A stretch of DNA of 64,000 nt, taken from the NCBI GenBank assembly GCA_003326205.1, contig LWTK01000011.1, positions 124,001 through 188,000 on the forward strand, given 5' to 3'. Source of the DNA: Nostoc sp. ATCC 43529 (GTDB lineage Bacteria > Cyanobacteriota > Cyanobacteriia > Cyanobacteriales > Nostocaceae). The notes beneath the pieces were generated by a model that worked only from the letters and a program-made list of their open reading frames with translations, was not told where the DNA came from and did no database searches. Positions 18,690 to 29,612 of this stretch are shown here, in pieces; position 1 is the first letter of the stretch; every line of letters begins with the position of its first letter. The position numbers and the translations under genes were made by a program.

Positions 18690-19550
18690 TTAAGGATTGC
18701 AGTACATACATTGTGCGGGATCGGCGTATTCGCTGCCATTAGGAAATAGTTTTTCTTGACTAAACCCACATTTTTGACATTGATAAATAACATTCAAAGT
18801 TAAAGCAGTTGGCATATCGCACATTGCACAAGGTAATCCCGGAATTCTTTCAGTGACTTCAAAACCAGGCGTAGAACATTCTGGACAACAACTTTGAATT
18901 TTTCTGACTAAATCTTGAGTAGCTTTAGCGATGTTATTCATACGTGTAGGGTTATACATTGCCCGCATATCTGTTTCCAGATGTGCTTTACCCGTCGGCG
19001 AGTTTTTGATAACAAAATTTACAGCTTCTATAAGTTGCTTTTCTGTAGTAATTCCTTTAATAATTTGCTTACTATCTTGAGGAGATTCGCTAAACATGAC
19101 GACTAAACCATGTTCGGGAAAGCCTATTTTTTTAGCAAATTGAAATGCCTGTTCAACGTTTTCTACAACAATATGATTATGATTAGTTTCTAAAGAAAAT
19201 TCTTCTCCAATAATTTCTAAATTATATTTTGTATCTAAAAGAATTACAATTTCTCGATTACTAGAAAGAAAAGGTATACTAGGGTGAGGAAAAAAACTAC
19301 CTTCACTAGCTAATGCTAAAGTTTCGCCAGTCGATTCTAATGCTTTTTGTGCTTTCAATCTAGCAGCTTCAATTTGATTGCCTGGACGTTTAATGTCTCT
19401 AGTAAATGTACCAAAAACATCAGTATTGAAATCTTGCGGCACGATAACTTTAATGCCTAATGCTTCTAAAATTGGAGCGATCGCTTTTTCTTTTTGGTGC
19501 ATTGTTGCCAATACTGCTACTCGATTAGTAAATAATGAATTTGTTTGCAT
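18690..19550 (-). CDS. DUF6671-like protein with C-terminal zinc ribbons
   Basis: The 286-residue protein starts at the ATG at 19550, three bases beyond the end of lnt, suggesting co-transcription. The N-terminal 200 residues form an alpha/beta region (RVAVLATMHQKEKAIAPILEALGIKVIVP; ALASEGSFFPHPSIPFLSSNREIVILLD). The C-terminus holds four CxxC pairs (CPEC, CAMC, CQKC, CMYC), so one or two zinc ribbons. I recall this family as DUF6671 but not a function. Zinc may be structural or nucleic-acid related. Confidence 0.65.
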   Translation of the reverse strand: MQTNSLFTNRVAVLATMHQKEKAIAPILEALGIKVIVPQDFNTDVFGTFTRDIKRPGNQIEAARLKAQKALESTGETLALASEGSFFPHPSIPFLSSNREIVILLDTKYNLEIIGEEFSLETNHNHIVVENVEQAFQFAKKIGFPEHGLVVMFSESPQDSKQIIKGITTEKQLIEAVNFVIKNSPTGKAHLETDMRAMYNPTRMNNIAKATQDLVRKIQSCCPECSTPGFEVTERIPGLPCAMCDMPTALTLNVIYQCQKCGFSQEKLFPNGSEYADPAQCMYCNP

Positions 19551-19553
19551 TTT

Positions 19554-21239
19554 TTACCTCTTTTGAAATAGCCAAAGTCCTCCAGAGGATATTAACAACA
19601 AAGGTGTCAACCAATCACCCCAACGCACATATAAAGTCTTTGTCTGCCGTCGATAAATTGTTTCGGTATGAGTTTCGTAGGTATTATATCCAGATATCCA
19701 CAAAGTTCTCCCATGAGGATCTACAAAAGCTGAATATCCTGTATTAGTTGCTCGTGCTGACCATCTATCAGTTTCGATCGCCCGCATGATATCCTGTGCG
19801 TGATGCTGGAACGGCATAGACGGACTGTAATGAGCATCGTTAGAAGAACTGAGAATAAATTCCCCACCCGCCGCAGCTTGATAGCGAAATTGTTCGGGAA
19901 AAGCAGACTCATAACATATACTAGCGATCGCTCTACCAAAAGGAGTGTCAAATACCTGATTTGCTGCACCCGCAACTTGGTGTGCATCCAAAGGCGACAA
20001 CCGCTGAACTATTGGGCCTAAGATTTCTTCAAAGGGAATATATTCTCCCAAAGGTACTAATTTCGCTTTATCGTAGCGGCTGACAATTTCGCCTCGATTA
20101 TTAAAAGTAAACAAGCTAATTGTATAGCTGCGTCCTGTTTCCCCAAAAGCCCCAATCCAAGCGACTACACCTTTTTCCTTCACTGCCGCAACTAAGTTAG
20201 TTGCCATCAAGTTACGCTGGAAAACAGGTAAAGCCCCCTCTGCGGTGAGGACTGCATCCACACCTTGATTTGCTAAAGCTATATAGCCATTAGTGTAGTT
20301 TTCTTGGGCCCGACGAAACCCTTCGGAACTCCGCAAAAGCCGGTTAGGAATATTACCTTGAACAATCCCGACTTTCAAAGCCGCTTCTGGTGATTGAGCT
20401 ACCGGACGGGTGTATAAAACAAAACCTATTGAATGTAAAGTAATTAATAATCCTGCGGCGGTAGCTAAGTATTTATTAACGAACCGCAGAGACGCAGAGA
20501 AGCCAGTGCGCCCTTGCGGTTCCCCGACTTGTTCGCGCAGCGTCTCCGACAGGAGAAGCAACTGGCGCGGCACAGAGGAAATTCTCTCTGCGCTCTCTGC
20601 GCCTCTGCGGTTCGTCCATCCTTCCGCAATCAACCCATTCACAGCGACTATTGCCGCAGTCACAGTATTAGGTCCAGAAAGCTGACCAAGGTGTACAATT
20701 ACGAGATTATGCGGGCTTTGCGTGTAAGCCAGAGAACTCCACCACAGAGGGCCAACACTCCACAGACTCTCTAACCCACACCACACCGCTATACCAATTA
20801 GTACACGCAGCCAAGATTTCTGTTCGCCCAACCGAAGCATCACAGCCGCCCAAATACTAACCAGTATGCCTCCCAAAACACTGATAAATCCCCAACAAAA
20901 AAGTGCGATCGCCAAACTCGGCCACCAAGGAACGCCTAACCAAGTCATGGGATGAATTCCCATAATCCACGAAAGGGCGATACCGTGATACGCAATACCC
21001 CAGAGAAAGGAGGGGAGGAAGGGAAAGGATTGCTTTTTTGATTTGGAGGCAGTAACAACTAACACCCAAAGGGGAGCCAAGGCAATCCAAGCCAGGAACC
21101 ATGCGCCGACGGGGGCGACGGTCACCCCCATCAAAACGCCGCTGCCTAAGCCAATCAACCAAGGAGGTAAGGAGGTTATATCCCCTTGCCTTCCCTGCTT
21201 CCTTTGCTCCCCCTGCTTTTTACTCTGCTTCTTCTGCAT
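19554..21239 (-). CDS. lnt: Apolipoprotein N-acyltransferase
   Basis: The 561-residue integral membrane enzyme adds the third acyl chain to lipoproteins. The ATG at 21239 overlaps the gyrA end by 20 bases. N-terminal membrane helices (about 22-290) precede the nitrilase domain, whose catalytic residues are visible: Glu in [10 protein letters not shown], Lys in [16 protein letters not shown] and Cys in [11 protein letters not shown]. The C-terminal helix [15 protein letters not shown] ends the protein. Between VNGLIAEGW and [10 protein letters not shown] about 45 residues ([20 protein letters not shown]...) are encoded by a nested palindromic element. They fall in the membrane half just before the last pre-nitrilase helix. 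The frame is intact and the catalytic domain untouched. Confidence 0.93.
   Translation of the reverse strand: MQKKQSKKQGEQRKQGRQGDITSLPPWLIGLGSGVLMGVTVAPVGAWFLAWIALAPLWVLVVTASKSKKQSFPFLPSFLWGIAYHGIALSWIMGIHPMTWLGVPWWPSLAIALFCWGFISVLGGILVSIWAAVMLRLGEQKSWLRVLIGIAVWCGLESLWSVGPLWWSSLAYTQSPHNLVIVHLGQLSGPNTVTAAIVAVNGLIAEGWTNRRGAESAERISSVPRQLLLLSETLREQVGEPQGRTGFSASLRFVNKYLATAAGLLITLHSIGFVLYTRPVAQSPEAALKVGIVQGNIPNRLLRSSEGFRRAQENYTNGYIALANQGVDAVLTAEGALPVFQRNLMATNLVAAVKEKGVVAWIGAFGETGRSYTISLFTFNNRGEIVSRYDKAKLVPLGEYIPFEEILGPIVQRLSPLDAHQVAGAANQVFDTPFGRAIASICYESAFPEQFRYQAAAGGEFILSSSNDAHYSPSMPFQHHAQDIMRAIETDRWSARATNTGYSAFVDPHGRTLWISGYNTYETHTETIYRRQTKTLYVRWGDWLTPLLLISSGGLWLFQKR
20479..20615. repeat. 137-bp MITE-like repeat, itself nested, inside lnt
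   Basis: The ends ACGAACCGCAGAGACGCAGAG and CTCTGCGCCTCTGCGGTTCGT are inverted repeats with one mismatch in 21. Inside lies another palindromic unit bounded by GCCAGT and ACTGGC, and within that a small TCTCC/GGAGA hairpin. It resembles the repeats at 150-241 and 58180-58211. It is translated as part of lnt. Confidence 0.85.
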
Positions 21240-23808
21240 CAACACTATCAGGTGGAACTACTGCTACTCCAGTAATAGCGTCGTCTTCATCTAAACGCTG
21301 CACTCTTACCCCAGTTGCCGATCGCGATTGTATGGAAATTGCATTTACCGCTTGCCGAATGATAATACCGCGATTGGTGACCATCATAATTTCGTCGTCA
21401 TCGTTGTTCACAATGCGTAACGTTGCTAATTGGTCTTTGGTTTTGCGGTTTTTGAATTTGGTTGCCATTAAACCCTGTCCGGCACGGTTTTGCAGGCGGA
21501 ATTGGGCGACTGGCACGCGCTTCCCATATCCTCCCATCGTAATGACCAACACCCAAGGGCCGACACTGCCGTTGCCAGGTACTTCTGCTGACTCTTCATT
21601 GATTTCGATTTCTTCGGTTTCAATTTCTTCAACTTCAGCTTCTGTACTGGTATCCAAAGTCTCAAGAATTGCCGCAGGCAGAATATCCATACCCACCAAT
21701 TCGTCTTTGTTTTTCAACTTCATGGCTTTTACCCCACGAGTTGCCCTACCTAAGGGACGCAGTTGTTCGTGGTTACACCGGAAATGAATCGCCATTCCTT
21801 GACGAGAACCAATAATCACGCTGTCTTCTACTCTGGCGCGTCGTACCCAGCGGAGTTGGTCGCCTTCTTCTAAGGAAATGGCAATTAAGCCATTGGCGCG
21901 AATGTTGCTAAAGGCTGCCAATTCGGTTTTCTTGATATTACCGCCTTTGGTGAGCATCACCAGATATTCCTCGTTGCTAAATTCATCAACGGGGACAATG
22001 GAGGTAATTTTCTCTTCCTTGGGAATGGGTAGCATTTGCACGATGGGCGTACCGCGACTGGTACGGGAACCCACGGGAATTTGATAGGCTTTCAGGCAGT
22101 AAACTACGCCGCGTTCGCTAAAGAATAAAACGCTGTCGTGGTCGCAGCAAGTTAAGAAATGCTCAACTGTGTCATCATCTTTCACCTTGGCTGCGGCTTT
22201 GCCTCTGGTGGCACGGCTTTGGGCTTCAAAGGTGTTGACGGGCATCCGTTTAATGTAGCCTTGCTCTGTCAGTAAAATTACGGCTTTTTCGTTGGCAATT
22301 AAGTCGCGTTCGTCTATTTCACCTTCCCCTGGTAAAATTACAGTCCGCCGGGGTGTAGCGAACCTGGTTTTCAGTTCGGTGACTTCGGTTTCAATGATGT
22401 CCAACACCCTCTGCCGCCGTGCCAAAATATCTTGTAAGTCGGCAATCTTGGCTTGTAATTCTTCGTGTTCCAGACGAATTTTGTCTGCTTCTAAGGCAGT
22501 CAACCGCCGTAATTGCATCTGCAAGATGGCATCGGCTTGCACTTCGGAAAGTCCGTAAGTGGTGATTAACTCGCCTTTAGCTGTGGGTGCATCTGGCGCA
22601 TGGCGAATTAAGTTAATAATTGCATCTAAGTGCGACAGAGCAATTAATAACCCTTGTAAAATGTGGTCGCGTTCCTCGGCTTTTCGCAGTTCGTAGCGGG
22701 TGCGTCTGGCAATGGATTCGATGCGGAAATCCAAGAAGACGCTTAGGAACTGCTTGAGGGCGAGTACCTGGGGTTCGCTATTTACCAACGCCAGCATATT
22801 GGCGCCGAAGTTGGCTTGCAGCGGTGTTTGTTTGTAGAGGTTGTTCAAAACGACGCGGGGATAAGCATCGCGCTTGAGTTCGATCACAATCCGCATCCCG
22901 TCGCGATCGCTTTCGTCTCGGATATCTGCAATGCCCTCTAGCCGCTTTTCGTTGACCATTTCGGCGATTTTTTCGATTAGCGCCGCTTTGTTGGTTTGAT
23001 AGGGCAATTCTGTGATAATAATTGCTTCTCGCTCTGGGCGTCCGCGCTGTTCGATGGTTTCAATGTTGGCGACGCCGCGCATGGTAATGGAACCACGCCC
23101 GGTGGTGTAAGCTTCCCGAATGGCAGCTGTGCCCAAAACTTGCGCCCCTGTAGGAAAGTCGGGGCCGTGGACATATTGCATTAATTCCAGATCGGTGATT
23201 TCTGGATTGTGAATCAGTGCCACCAAGCCGTCAATTAACTCGCCCAAATTATGCGGCGGAATGTTCGTTGCCATGCCCACGGCAATCCCAGAGGAACCGT
23301 TGAGCAGCAATTGGGGAATCCGGGCTGGTAGTACTGTCGGTTCTTGCTGGGAACCGTCGAAGTTATCCGCAAAGTCTACGGTTTCTGATTCTATGTCATG
23401 TAGTAGCCCAGCACTAGTTAAAGCTTGCAAGCGACATTCTGTGTATCGCATTGCCGCTGGGGGATCGTTATCCACCGAACCAAAGTTACCATGCCCGTCT
23501 ACCAAAGGCGATCGCATGGAAAAATCCTGCGCCATCCGCACCAAAGCATCATACACAGCCGTGTCACCGTGGGGGTGATATTTACCCAACACTTCCCCCA
23601 CCACACGGGCACATTTCTTAAACGGGCGATCGTGCAGCAGACCTAGCTCGTGCATTGCGTAGAGAATGCGACGATGCACAGGTTTTAGACCATCCCTCGC
23701 ATCTGGCAGCGCCCGACCCACTATCACGCTCATGGCGTATTCCAGATAAGACTGCGACATTTCGTTTCGCAAGTCTGTCGGGATAATCCTCTCCTGTGAG
23801 GTTGTCAT
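21220..23808 (-). CDS. gyrA: DNA gyrase / topoisomerase IV subunit A
   Basis: The 862-residue protein is full length. It begins with the N-terminal segment [42 protein letters not shown]. The quinolone-pocket stretch [19 protein letters not shown] and the catalytic Tyr in [10 protein letters not shown] follow. The C-terminal beta-pinwheel has repeated blades ([53 protein letters not shown]). The GyrA-box position reads QSRATRG rather than QRRGGKG, so subunit type (GyrA or ParC) is assigned by overall similarity. An acidic insert ([17 protein letters not shown]) lies between blades. lnt overlaps its 3' end, implying an operon. Confidence 0.92.
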   Translation of the reverse strand: MTTSQERIIPTDLRNEMSQSYLEYAMSVIVGRALPDARDGLKPVHRRILYAMHELGLLHDRPFKKCARVVGEVLGKYHPHGDTAVYDALVRMAQDFSMRSPLVDGHGNFGSVDNDPPAAMRYTECRLQALTSAGLLHDIESETVDFADNFDGSQQEPTVLPARIPQLLLNGSSGIAVGMATNIPPHNLGELIDGLVALIHNPEITDLELMQYVHGPDFPTGAQVLGTAAIREAYTTGRGSITMRGVANIETIEQRGRPEREAIIITELPYQTNKAALIEKIAEMVNEKRLEGIADIRDESDRDGMRIVIELKRDAYPRVVLNNLYKQTPLQANFGANMLALVNSEPQVLALKQFLSVFLDFRIESIARRTRYELRKAEERDHILQGLLIALSHLDAIINLIRHAPDAPTAKGELITTYGLSEVQADAILQMQLRRLTALEADKIRLEHEELQAKIADLQDILARRQRVLDIIETEVTELKTRFATPRRTVILPGEGEIDERDLIANEKAVILLTEQGYIKRMPVNTFEAQSRATRGKAAAKVKDDDTVEHFLTCCDHDSVLFFSERGVVYCLKAYQIPVGSRTSRGTPIVQMLPIPKEEKITSIVPVDEFSNEEYLVMLTKGGNIKKTELAAFSNIRANGLIAISLEEGDQLRWVRRARVEDSVIIGSRQGMAIHFRCNHEQLRPLGRATRGVKAMKLKNKDELVGMDILPAAILETLDTSTEAEVEEIETEEIEINEESAEVPGNGSVGPWVLVITMGGYGKRVPVAQFRLQNRAGQGLMATKFKNRKTKDQLATLRIVNNDDDEIMMVTNRGIIIRQAVNAISIQSRSATGVRVQRLDEDDAITGVAVVPPDSVDAEEAE

Positions 23809-24262
23809 AACCTAAAAATCTCCAAAAATCGTAGATTTTAGCTTTTTTACTCGACACAGCGCAAAATTATTCTAAATTGCTCTTGAATAATTGCCATAAT
23901 CTGATATAATTCTAGCATGTGTTGTCTATTCCTGCCCGGATAGCTCATTCAAGTATCTAATCAGAAATTAGTAAATAAATATACTAAACACAAATCCACT
24001 GGCTGAAATATAAGGCGATAAATTAAGGGTTTTTTAAGTAAATTGACTGTATTAAAATATAGTTTTGTAAAATAAATTACAATTTTTAAATAGTTGAGTT
24101 ATTTACAGAAACTACTTGATTTCTAATGTTATTAATTAGACTTTATTATTGAAAACATCCTCTTAATTGCGAATTAGTATAAATAGCAATTTAAGCCCCA
24201 AGGTAGTGTATGCCTTGCAACTAAAAAATTTAAGCTTGGCGTATGAGTTTAGGGAAATAACT
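23809..24262. other. AT-rich region between gyrA and the 66-aa gene
   Basis: It should carry the promoters of both divergent genes. I saw no repeat, RNA gene or convincing longer reading frame; an extension of the small gene to 24167 uses unlikely starts. GGGAAA (24252-24257) is the probable ribosome site for the small gene. Confidence 0.5.
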
Positions 24263-24463
24263 ATGAATAAGGAAACAGTTCCTAGTCAAGCTGAAAAGAT
24301 GAATCCAGAAGGCGATCGCTCACAATTAAGTCCAGAGGTACTTGACAAAATCAAACACCCTCCGAAAATGGACGATGTGATTCGCGAGCAATCACCCGAA
24401 GAACGCAAAGCTAACCCAGCTTTAGTTCCCGAAATGCTGGAGCAGCCAATCGAGGAATTATAG
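24263..24463 (+). CDS. Small acidic hypothetical protein (66 aa)
   Basis: The protein reads MNKETVPSQAEKMNPEGDRSQLSPEVLDKIKHPPKMDD, continuing to EMLEQPIEEL. It is charged, proline-rich and without a signal peptide or Cys, so probably disordered and cytoplasmic. The ATG is chosen for GGGAAA 6 bases upstream. I do not recognise a family or function. Confidence 0.5.
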   Translation: MNKETVPSQAEKMNPEGDRSQLSPEVLDKIKHPPKMDDVIREQSPEERKANPALVPEMLEQPIEEL

Positions 24464-24796
24464 CAGGCAAGAGGCAATAGGCAAGAGGCAATAGGATGAA
24501 AGTCCTTTGGTGTCAAGGTTTTATCATCAGTTTATGTCCTAAACTATGCTTCGACTGCTATAACTTAAACTTCTTCCAAATTGAGAACTGGAGTTTTTGA
24601 AGAGGAAACAGGGAAGGGATTTTGAAAAAACTAGGGTTTGAAAGTAGACGTGGTTTAATTACCTAATTTTCTATAATTTTTTCAATTTGACACCCAATCC
24701 CTAATCCCCAGCGATGCACTGAAGCTCAACGTTCGCGGAGCGTCTCGTTCGCTCTTAGCGTCTCGTAGAGAAGAGAAGTGTCCCCAGTCCCTTCTA
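24464..24796. other. Intergenic region with a composite repeat
   Basis: Bases 24465-24497 repeat GGCAAGAGGCAATA. Bases about 24729-24776 hold a repeat relic (GTTCGCGGAGCGTCTCG, then GCGTCTCGTAGAGAAGAG) related to the small palindromes in dprA and lnt. Nothing else was recognised; the mtnP end is convergent. Confidence 0.6.
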
Positions 24797-25669
24797 CTAC
24801 AAATACTTCTGCAACAATAACCCTAACTTTTCTTTCGTTGCTGCTGGTGCTTTATCCAATTGAGTCAAAATCGCATATTTCAAAGCCGAATGTGCTTCAC
24901 TTGGTGGTGGATTTTCACTTAATCGGCGCACAGTTTCTTGAATCACCTTTTGAGCATTCACCGCATTTCGCAGTAAATTGCCAATTACCATTTCCACCGT
25001 CACGCTGTCATGGTCTGGATGCCAACAATCGTAATCTGTGACTAGTGCTAAAGTTGCATAGGCGATTTCCGCTTCCCTAGCCAACTTCGCCTCTGGTAAA
25101 TTCGTCATCCCAATGATTGTTGCACCCCAACTGCGGTAAAGATTTGATTCTGCCTTTGTAGAAAAAGCTGGGCCTTCCATGCATACATAAGTACCACCGC
25201 GATGGAGAGTGACTTCTGGTAAATTGAGAGAAGCGATCGCCTCAGCCAAAACACTAGCCAAATTCTTGCAAATCGGGTCGCCAAAGGCAATGTGAGCCAC
25301 AATTCCTTCACCGAAAAACGTTGAAATGCGATTTTTGGTTCTGTCAATAAACTGATCTGGCACCACCATATCTAATGGTTTCGCCTCTGCTTTCAACGAA
25401 CCCACAGCACTAGCAGAAATTAAATACTCCACACCCAATTGCTTCATCGCATAGATATTAGCGCGAAACGGTAACTCAGAAGGTAAAAGCGTGTGATTGC
25501 GACCATGACGCGCCAAAAAAGCTACCCGCGTCCCATCCAAAGTTCCTAGAATCAAAGCATCAGATGGCGAACCGAAAGGAGTCTGAACTTCTACCTTTTC
25601 AACATCTTTGAGCGCATCCATTTTATACAGACCGCTACCACCGATAATTCCGATACTAGCTTGAGGCAT
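24797..25669 (-). CDS. mtnP: S-methyl-5'-thioadenosine phosphorylase
   Basis: The 290-residue enzyme cleaves methylthioadenosine, a polyamine/AdoMet by-product, to adenine and methylthioribose-1-phosphate for methionine salvage. Motifs include [12 protein letters not shown], the phosphate-site [26 protein letters not shown] region, [23 protein letters not shown] and [24 protein letters not shown] is part of the purine site. Length and order match the family. It is a single gene on the minus strand with its own ATG at 25669. Confidence 0.95.
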   Translation of the reverse strand: MPQASIGIIGGSGLYKMDALKDVEKVEVQTPFGSPSDALILGTLDGTRVAFLARHGRNHTLLPSELPFRANIYAMKQLGVEYLISASAVGSLKAEAKPLDMVVPDQFIDRTKNRISTFFGEGIVAHIAFGDPICKNLASVLAEAIASLNLPEVTLHRGGTYVCMEGPAFSTKAESNLYRSWGATIIGMTNLPEAKLAREAEIAYATLALVTDYDCWHPDHDSVTVEMVIGNLLRNAVNAQKVIQETVRRLSENPPPSEAHSALKYAILTQLDKAPAATKEKLGLLLQKYL

Positions 25670-25754
25670 GATACTGAACCTTTTCCTTGCTGAGCTGCTA
25701 AGTTATTTTACTAGATAGGGAAGGAGGGGATGATATCAGCTTCAAGCAAGGGTC

Positions 25755-25787
25755 ATTCTGAATTCTGAATTCTGAATTCTGAATTCT
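25755..25787. repeat. Tandem ATTCTGA heptamers
   Basis: Continuous copies of the same heptamer found at 18621-18654, placed between mtnP and the FetB-like gene end. Confidence 0.85.
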
Positions 25788-25790
25788 CTT

Positions 25791-26612
25791 TTAGCCTTTT
25801 ACTTTTGCCTTGTTTGGCGATTTTTGAATTAACGAAGCTGTCAACTGATGATTGCGATTAAACAGAGCAAGGAAAGCTAGGATAATAACGCCGATGATGG
25901 CGATCGCTGTGCCTGATGCCTGTGCAAAAATAATCACAATTTGGTAGCGTATGGCATCAGTAGGATTTGCCCCAGCGAGAATTTGACCAGTCATCATTCC
26001 CGGTAAACTAACCAGTCCCATCACCATCATTGAATTAATAGTCGGAATCATTCCTGTTCTCAAGGCTTCTTTAATAGTTTGATGCGCGGCTTCCCAACGG
26101 GTTGCACCCAGACTCAGTAGCGCCTCTATTTCCCCGCGACGATTGGTCAAGTCTTCCATAAACCGATCTAAACTCAAGGATGTACCCGTGAGCGCATTAC
26201 CCAACACCATACCCAAAAAGGGAATGAGATATTGAGGTTCGTACCAAGGTTGCACGCGCAGAATACCGCTAACTACTATTCCCGTGACTAAAAACGAACC
26301 ACTCAACAGCGAAATAAAATTATTCCAATAAATACTAGTAAATCGTCTACGCGTGCGATTAACACTGGATATACCAGCAATAACCGTCATGCCCAAAGCT
26401 AAAAGTATGATTAACACAGGGTTGCTGAGAGTGAACACCCACTGCAATATGTATCCCACCATCAATAGCTGCACTACCATCCGTAAGGAAGCGATCGCTA
26501 GACTTTGTTCAAGCCCCAACCGCAGACCAAAAGAAAGCCCCACATTGATCGCAATAAACAAAGTTGCTAAAGACAATTGTCCATAAGTAATCTGAATATA
26601 CTTGGTTTCCAT
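25791..26612 (-). CDS. fetB: FetB-like ABC permease (UPF0014 family)
   Basis: The 273-residue protein has about seven hydrophobic segments. It shows family features GLEQSLAIASLRMVVQLLMVGYIL, the SVNRTRRRF loop, LGNALTGTSLSLDRFMEDL and RRGEIEALLSLGATRWEA, which contacts the ATPase. Next is VSLPGMMTGQILAGANPTDAIRYQIVIIF. In E. coli FetAB exports iron and raises oxidative-stress tolerance. The ATPase gene lies just upstream in the same direction, 43 bases away. Its position next to siderophore genes supports a metal role but does not prove the substrate. Confidence 0.88.
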   Translation of the reverse strand: METKYIQITYGQLSLATLFIAINVGLSFGLRLGLEQSLAIASLRMVVQLLMVGYILQWVFTLSNPVLIILLALGMTVIAGISSVNRTRRRFTSIYWNNFISLLSGSFLVTGIVVSGILRVQPWYEPQYLIPFLGMVLGNALTGTSLSLDRFMEDLTNRRGEIEALLSLGATRWEAAHQTIKEALRTGMIPTINSMMVMGLVSLPGMMTGQILAGANPTDAIRYQIVIIFAQASGTAIAIIGVIILAFLALFNRNHQLTASLIQKSPNKAKVKG

Positions 26613-26655
26613 CGCTCTCTTCCCTTTAACAAAGCACTAATGTATCAGTGGCGCG

Positions 26656-27378
26656 TCAATCTCCTACTTCATTAAATTCTGAATTCTGTTTTAAGGTAAT
26701 TTGACGGTTGGTAATGCGTTCCAATTGATTAGGGTCATGACTTGTCCAGAGATATGCCCGTTGTGGGTGTTCGTATTGCCAAGCTGCAACTAAAGCCTCT
26801 AAACTTTGAGCAGTTCCAGCATCTAGTGAGGCAGTAGGTTCATCTAGTAGCAGTATCGAAGGTGAAAGTTGCAAAGCTCTCAAGAAAGCGACTATCTGTG
26901 CTTCGCCACCAGAAAGAGCGCTAACCGGACGCTGCAAAAAGTCAGGCGTTTTATGCAAAAGATGTAGATAATCTAAAATCAACTTGCGGTTGTAAATTAG
27001 ATGGCGGTGAACAGTTAACCGATAAACTCGCTGGAGATTTTCTTCTACAGTTCCTTCCCAAAGGGCTGGTCGTTGTTGCAAATAGATAATTTGGGAACGA
27101 TAGCTGGGCATAAAGTGGGAACTTATCGACTGTCCCTGAAAAATAATTTGTCCTGCTTGCACGGGATCGAGACCAGCTAATGCTCGTAGCAGTAAACTTT
27201 TACCAGAGCCAGAAGCACCTATTACCGCTACTCGCTCCCCTGGAAATACTTGAAAACTAAGGTGACTCCAAATCCAGCGTTCCTCAACTATTCGCCCTAA
27301 GTCTTGTACCGAAAGAATAGCGTTGTTGGGAAATAATTCTGGTTGAGTGGTCTGATTATCAGTCAGTCGATCTTTCAT
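26656..27378 (-). CDS. fetA: FetA-like ABC ATP-binding protein
   Basis: The 240-residue ATPase has Walker A GASGSGKS, the Q-loop IIYLQQRPALWEGTVEENL, the signature ALSGGEAQ, Walker [13 protein letters not shown] and the switch His in LWTSHD. It precedes the permease gene and should energise metal export with it. A palindromic repeat lies in its upstream region at 27422-27483. Confidence 0.88.
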   Translation of the reverse strand: MKDRLTDNQTTQPELFPNNAILSVQDLGRIVEERWIWSHLSFQVFPGERVAVIGASGSGKSLLLRALAGLDPVQAGQIIFQGQSISSHFMPSYRSQIIYLQQRPALWEGTVEENLQRVYRLTVHRHLIYNRKLILDYLHLLHKTPDFLQRPVSALSGGEAQIVAFLRALQLSPSILLLDEPTASLDAGTAQSLEALVAAWQYEHPQRAYLWTSHDPNQLERITNRQITLKQNSEFNEVGD

Positions 27379-27421
27379 CCTTGTTTCTGTGGTAGTCTAT
27401 CGCATTAATTATGGCGGTCAT

Positions 27422-27483
27422 AAGTTTGTAGTAAGGACTTTAGTCCTTAATTTTTTCAGCACTAAAGTGCTTACTACGAACTT
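27422..27483. repeat. Inverted repeat with GTAGTAAG ends
   Basis: AAGTTTGTAGTAAG at the left pairs with CTTACTACGAACTT at the right. Inside are AAGGACTTTAGTCCTT and GCACTAAAGTGC, each a small palindrome. The unit lies between fetA and the acylase gene, upstream of fetA. Confidence 0.8.
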
Positions 27484-27506
27484 CTAAAAAATTTGGCGAT
27501 AGACCA

Positions 27507-29612
27507 CTAGAATACTTTTCGTGCTTCCAGATGAGCAAGGATATCAGAGCGATCGCGCCACACAGGACGCAATTTTTTCTTGGCGAACATATCTAACTGA
27601 TCGCCAACATGAGGCGATCCCGGTTGAGTTGCATTGCCGTAGCTGGTGAGTGCCATTGCTCGTACAGGGTTAGAAAATTCAATTGCCGCAACGTAGGAAT
27701 CGCCACCTTCAGATTTGAACTTTCCATCCGGCTGTGGCGATGCATACAAGTTTCGGAAAGCCCCCAGGGGATCTGCACCACCATTGGCAGGTAAATTTAC
27801 ATTGCCATAACGCAGTCGAAAAACATCTCCCCATGCGACATCTATAGTTCCATAGGTTTTTTCTATTTCTGCTGCCACTGCTTCGAGTGTTGTGACTGCA
27901 CTTTCTGGATTAGCTAAACCGTCGGGTGTGGTGCGTGGGGAGCTTTCACTCCAAGGTTTACTAAATGTTTTATCTAAGTCCAGTTTTTGAACCCAAAAGG
28001 CAAATAGTACCGCCCCTCGACTATCTGCATTGGCTTGGCGATCCCAGGTTTCTAAAACATTAGCTGCTTTTTGTCCCAAGTCTTTACCATACTTGCGGGC
28101 AGCAGGAATTAAATCATCCAAAAGGCGATCGGCCATTTCCATGCGGGTCGAGTGCTTGTATGCAATCATTTCATCAAAAGAGATTTTGTCATCTTCAGCC
28201 AACATCCTCACAGAACGTTGCGATCGGAAATCCATGAAACGAGGTGCCATGTAAGCCGGGTAATCGTCTGCTTTAATCGCAGTTGGGAAGGTAGTTGTCC
28301 AAGGTGGATCGTTAGTATTTTGCAACCAACCACTTTTAGGATCGACTACGCGGGGTAAATCCTGGTATGGATGGATTTTTGTCCATAAAGTTTTAGATGT
28401 ATCCCCAGGAATCACACCTCGCCAATATGCAAAATCTCCTTGTTGACGTACCGGCACTTGACCGTTGAATAGGTGCATAATATGTCCTTCTCTATCGGCA
28501 TACATTACTGTAAACATCGATAGTTGCAGGCGTTTGAGTGCGGTTTCAAATTGGTTGAGGTTCTTTGCTCGTGCCATATCCCACCACTGTTGGAGTACAC
28601 CTGGTCGGTCAAGACCAGCAACTCTCAGTGCTATGGCTTTACCATCTTTCTCAACTACCACAGGGCCGTGGATGGAACTCTTGACTACTAATGGTTGTTC
28701 TTGCAAAGAGCCATCTTTCTGCTTCACCTTCAAAGGCAAGGTTTTGGAAACGAATTTGCGAGCTGTGCCATCAAAGAGGTAGCCATTATTTGCCAGTTTA
28801 AGTTCATACAAATCCCAACCGTCATAGGTGTTAACGGTGTGAGTCCAACCTAAATTGTTGTTGAAAGCGATCGCCAATACGGGAATACCTACAAGTGTCG
28901 CTCCATAAGCATCTATTCCCGGTGCGGTGATTTGGGCTTCGTACCACAAAAATAAATCCGACCAAGGTAGATGGGGATTAGCCAGTAACATTGCTTTCCC
29001 ACTTGCAGAATGGGAAGGTGCGATCGCCCAACCATTAGATCCTGCTTGCAATTTTTCTTTGCTCAAGTCAAATACTGGCCCTGGATCGACCACAAAGGTG
29101 AAATTGAGTACCCGATGTAAATGAGCCATGACATCTTCACCCTTGACTGGTAGCACTACCTCAACGCCATCGTCAATCGAGTTTCGATTTTGGGCAGCAT
29201 AAGCATTGATCCCAGCCGCAAAAGCATCTAGATACTTGCGAAAACTTGGATTTTGTGCTTTGTACCAAGCACCAGCGCGTTCTGGTACTCCCATACTCAG
29301 CACCCAACGATCTGAGTCTAGATAATCTTCGCCCCAATATTCCGCTGCACGTCCCCGTGATTGACCATAAAGACGCAAAAGCAAATCTCCATGACTTTGC
29401 ATTTGCGCCCAACCAAAGGCATAAAAGGCACTTCGATCGTCTTTACCGTAGATATGCGGTACGCCATAGGTATCCCATAATATCTCTGTGGATTTTGTTG
29501 GTGTAGCTATAGTCTGGCTACCCATAAACAAAACCATTATGAGGCTGAGTATTAAAGGTAAAATGCGTATTGCTTTTCTTCTGTAAGACTTAGGTAAAAT
29601 ATCAAACTTCAT
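27507..29612 (-). CDS. Secreted penicillin-acylase-family Ntn hydrolase (AHL/lipopeptide acylase-like)
   Basis: From the ATG at 29612 the protein has 701 residues with a signal peptide (about 15-37). It is a heterodimeric Ntn hydrolase precursor: the short alpha part ([51 protein letters not shown]), then a self-cleavage site before Ser in [29 protein letters not shown]. The beta chain follows, with [25 protein letters not shown]. Relatives are AiiC of Anabaena, which cleaves acyl-homoserine lactones, and PvdQ, which removes the fatty acid from pyoverdine precursor in the periplasm. It is divergent from the siderophore permease genes and lies near a lipopeptide assembly line, so lipid-tail trimming is plausible but unproven. 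Confidence 0.85.
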   Translation of the reverse strand: MKFDILPKSYRRKAIRILPLILSLIMVLFMGSQTIATPTKSTEILWDTYGVPHIYGKDDRSAFYAFGWAQMQSHGDLLLRLYGQSRGRAAEYWGEDYLDSDRWVLSMGVPERAGAWYKAQNPSFRKYLDAFAAGINAYAAQNRNSIDDGVEVVLPVKGEDVMAHLHRVLNFTFVVDPGPVFDLSKEKLQAGSNGWAIAPSHSASGKAMLLANPHLPWSDLFLWYEAQITAPGIDAYGATLVGIPVLAIAFNNNLGWTHTVNTYDGWDLYELKLANNGYLFDGTARKFVSKTLPLKVKQKDGSLQEQPLVVKSSIHGPVVVEKDGKAIALRVAGLDRPGVLQQWWDMARAKNLNQFETALKRLQLSMFTVMYADREGHIMHLFNGQVPVRQQGDFAYWRGVIPGDTSKTLWTKIHPYQDLPRVVDPKSGWLQNTNDPPWTTTFPTAIKADDYPAYMAPRFMDFRSQRSVRMLAEDDKISFDEMIAYKHSTRMEMADRLLDDLIPAARKYGKDLGQKAANVLETWDRQANADSRGAVLFAFWVQKLDLDKTFSKPWSESSPRTTPDGLANPESAVTTLEAVAAEIEKTYGTIDVAWGDVFRLRYGNVNLPANGGADPLGAFRNLYASPQPDGKFKSEGGDSYVAAIEFSNPVRAMALTSYGNATQPGSPHVGDQLDMFAKKKLRPVWRDRSDILAHLEARKVF

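Noticed and set aside
21043..21787. Plus-strand frame of 228 aa opposite lnt/gyrA
   Set aside because: It spans the junction of two well-supported minus-strand genes and has no recognisable domain.
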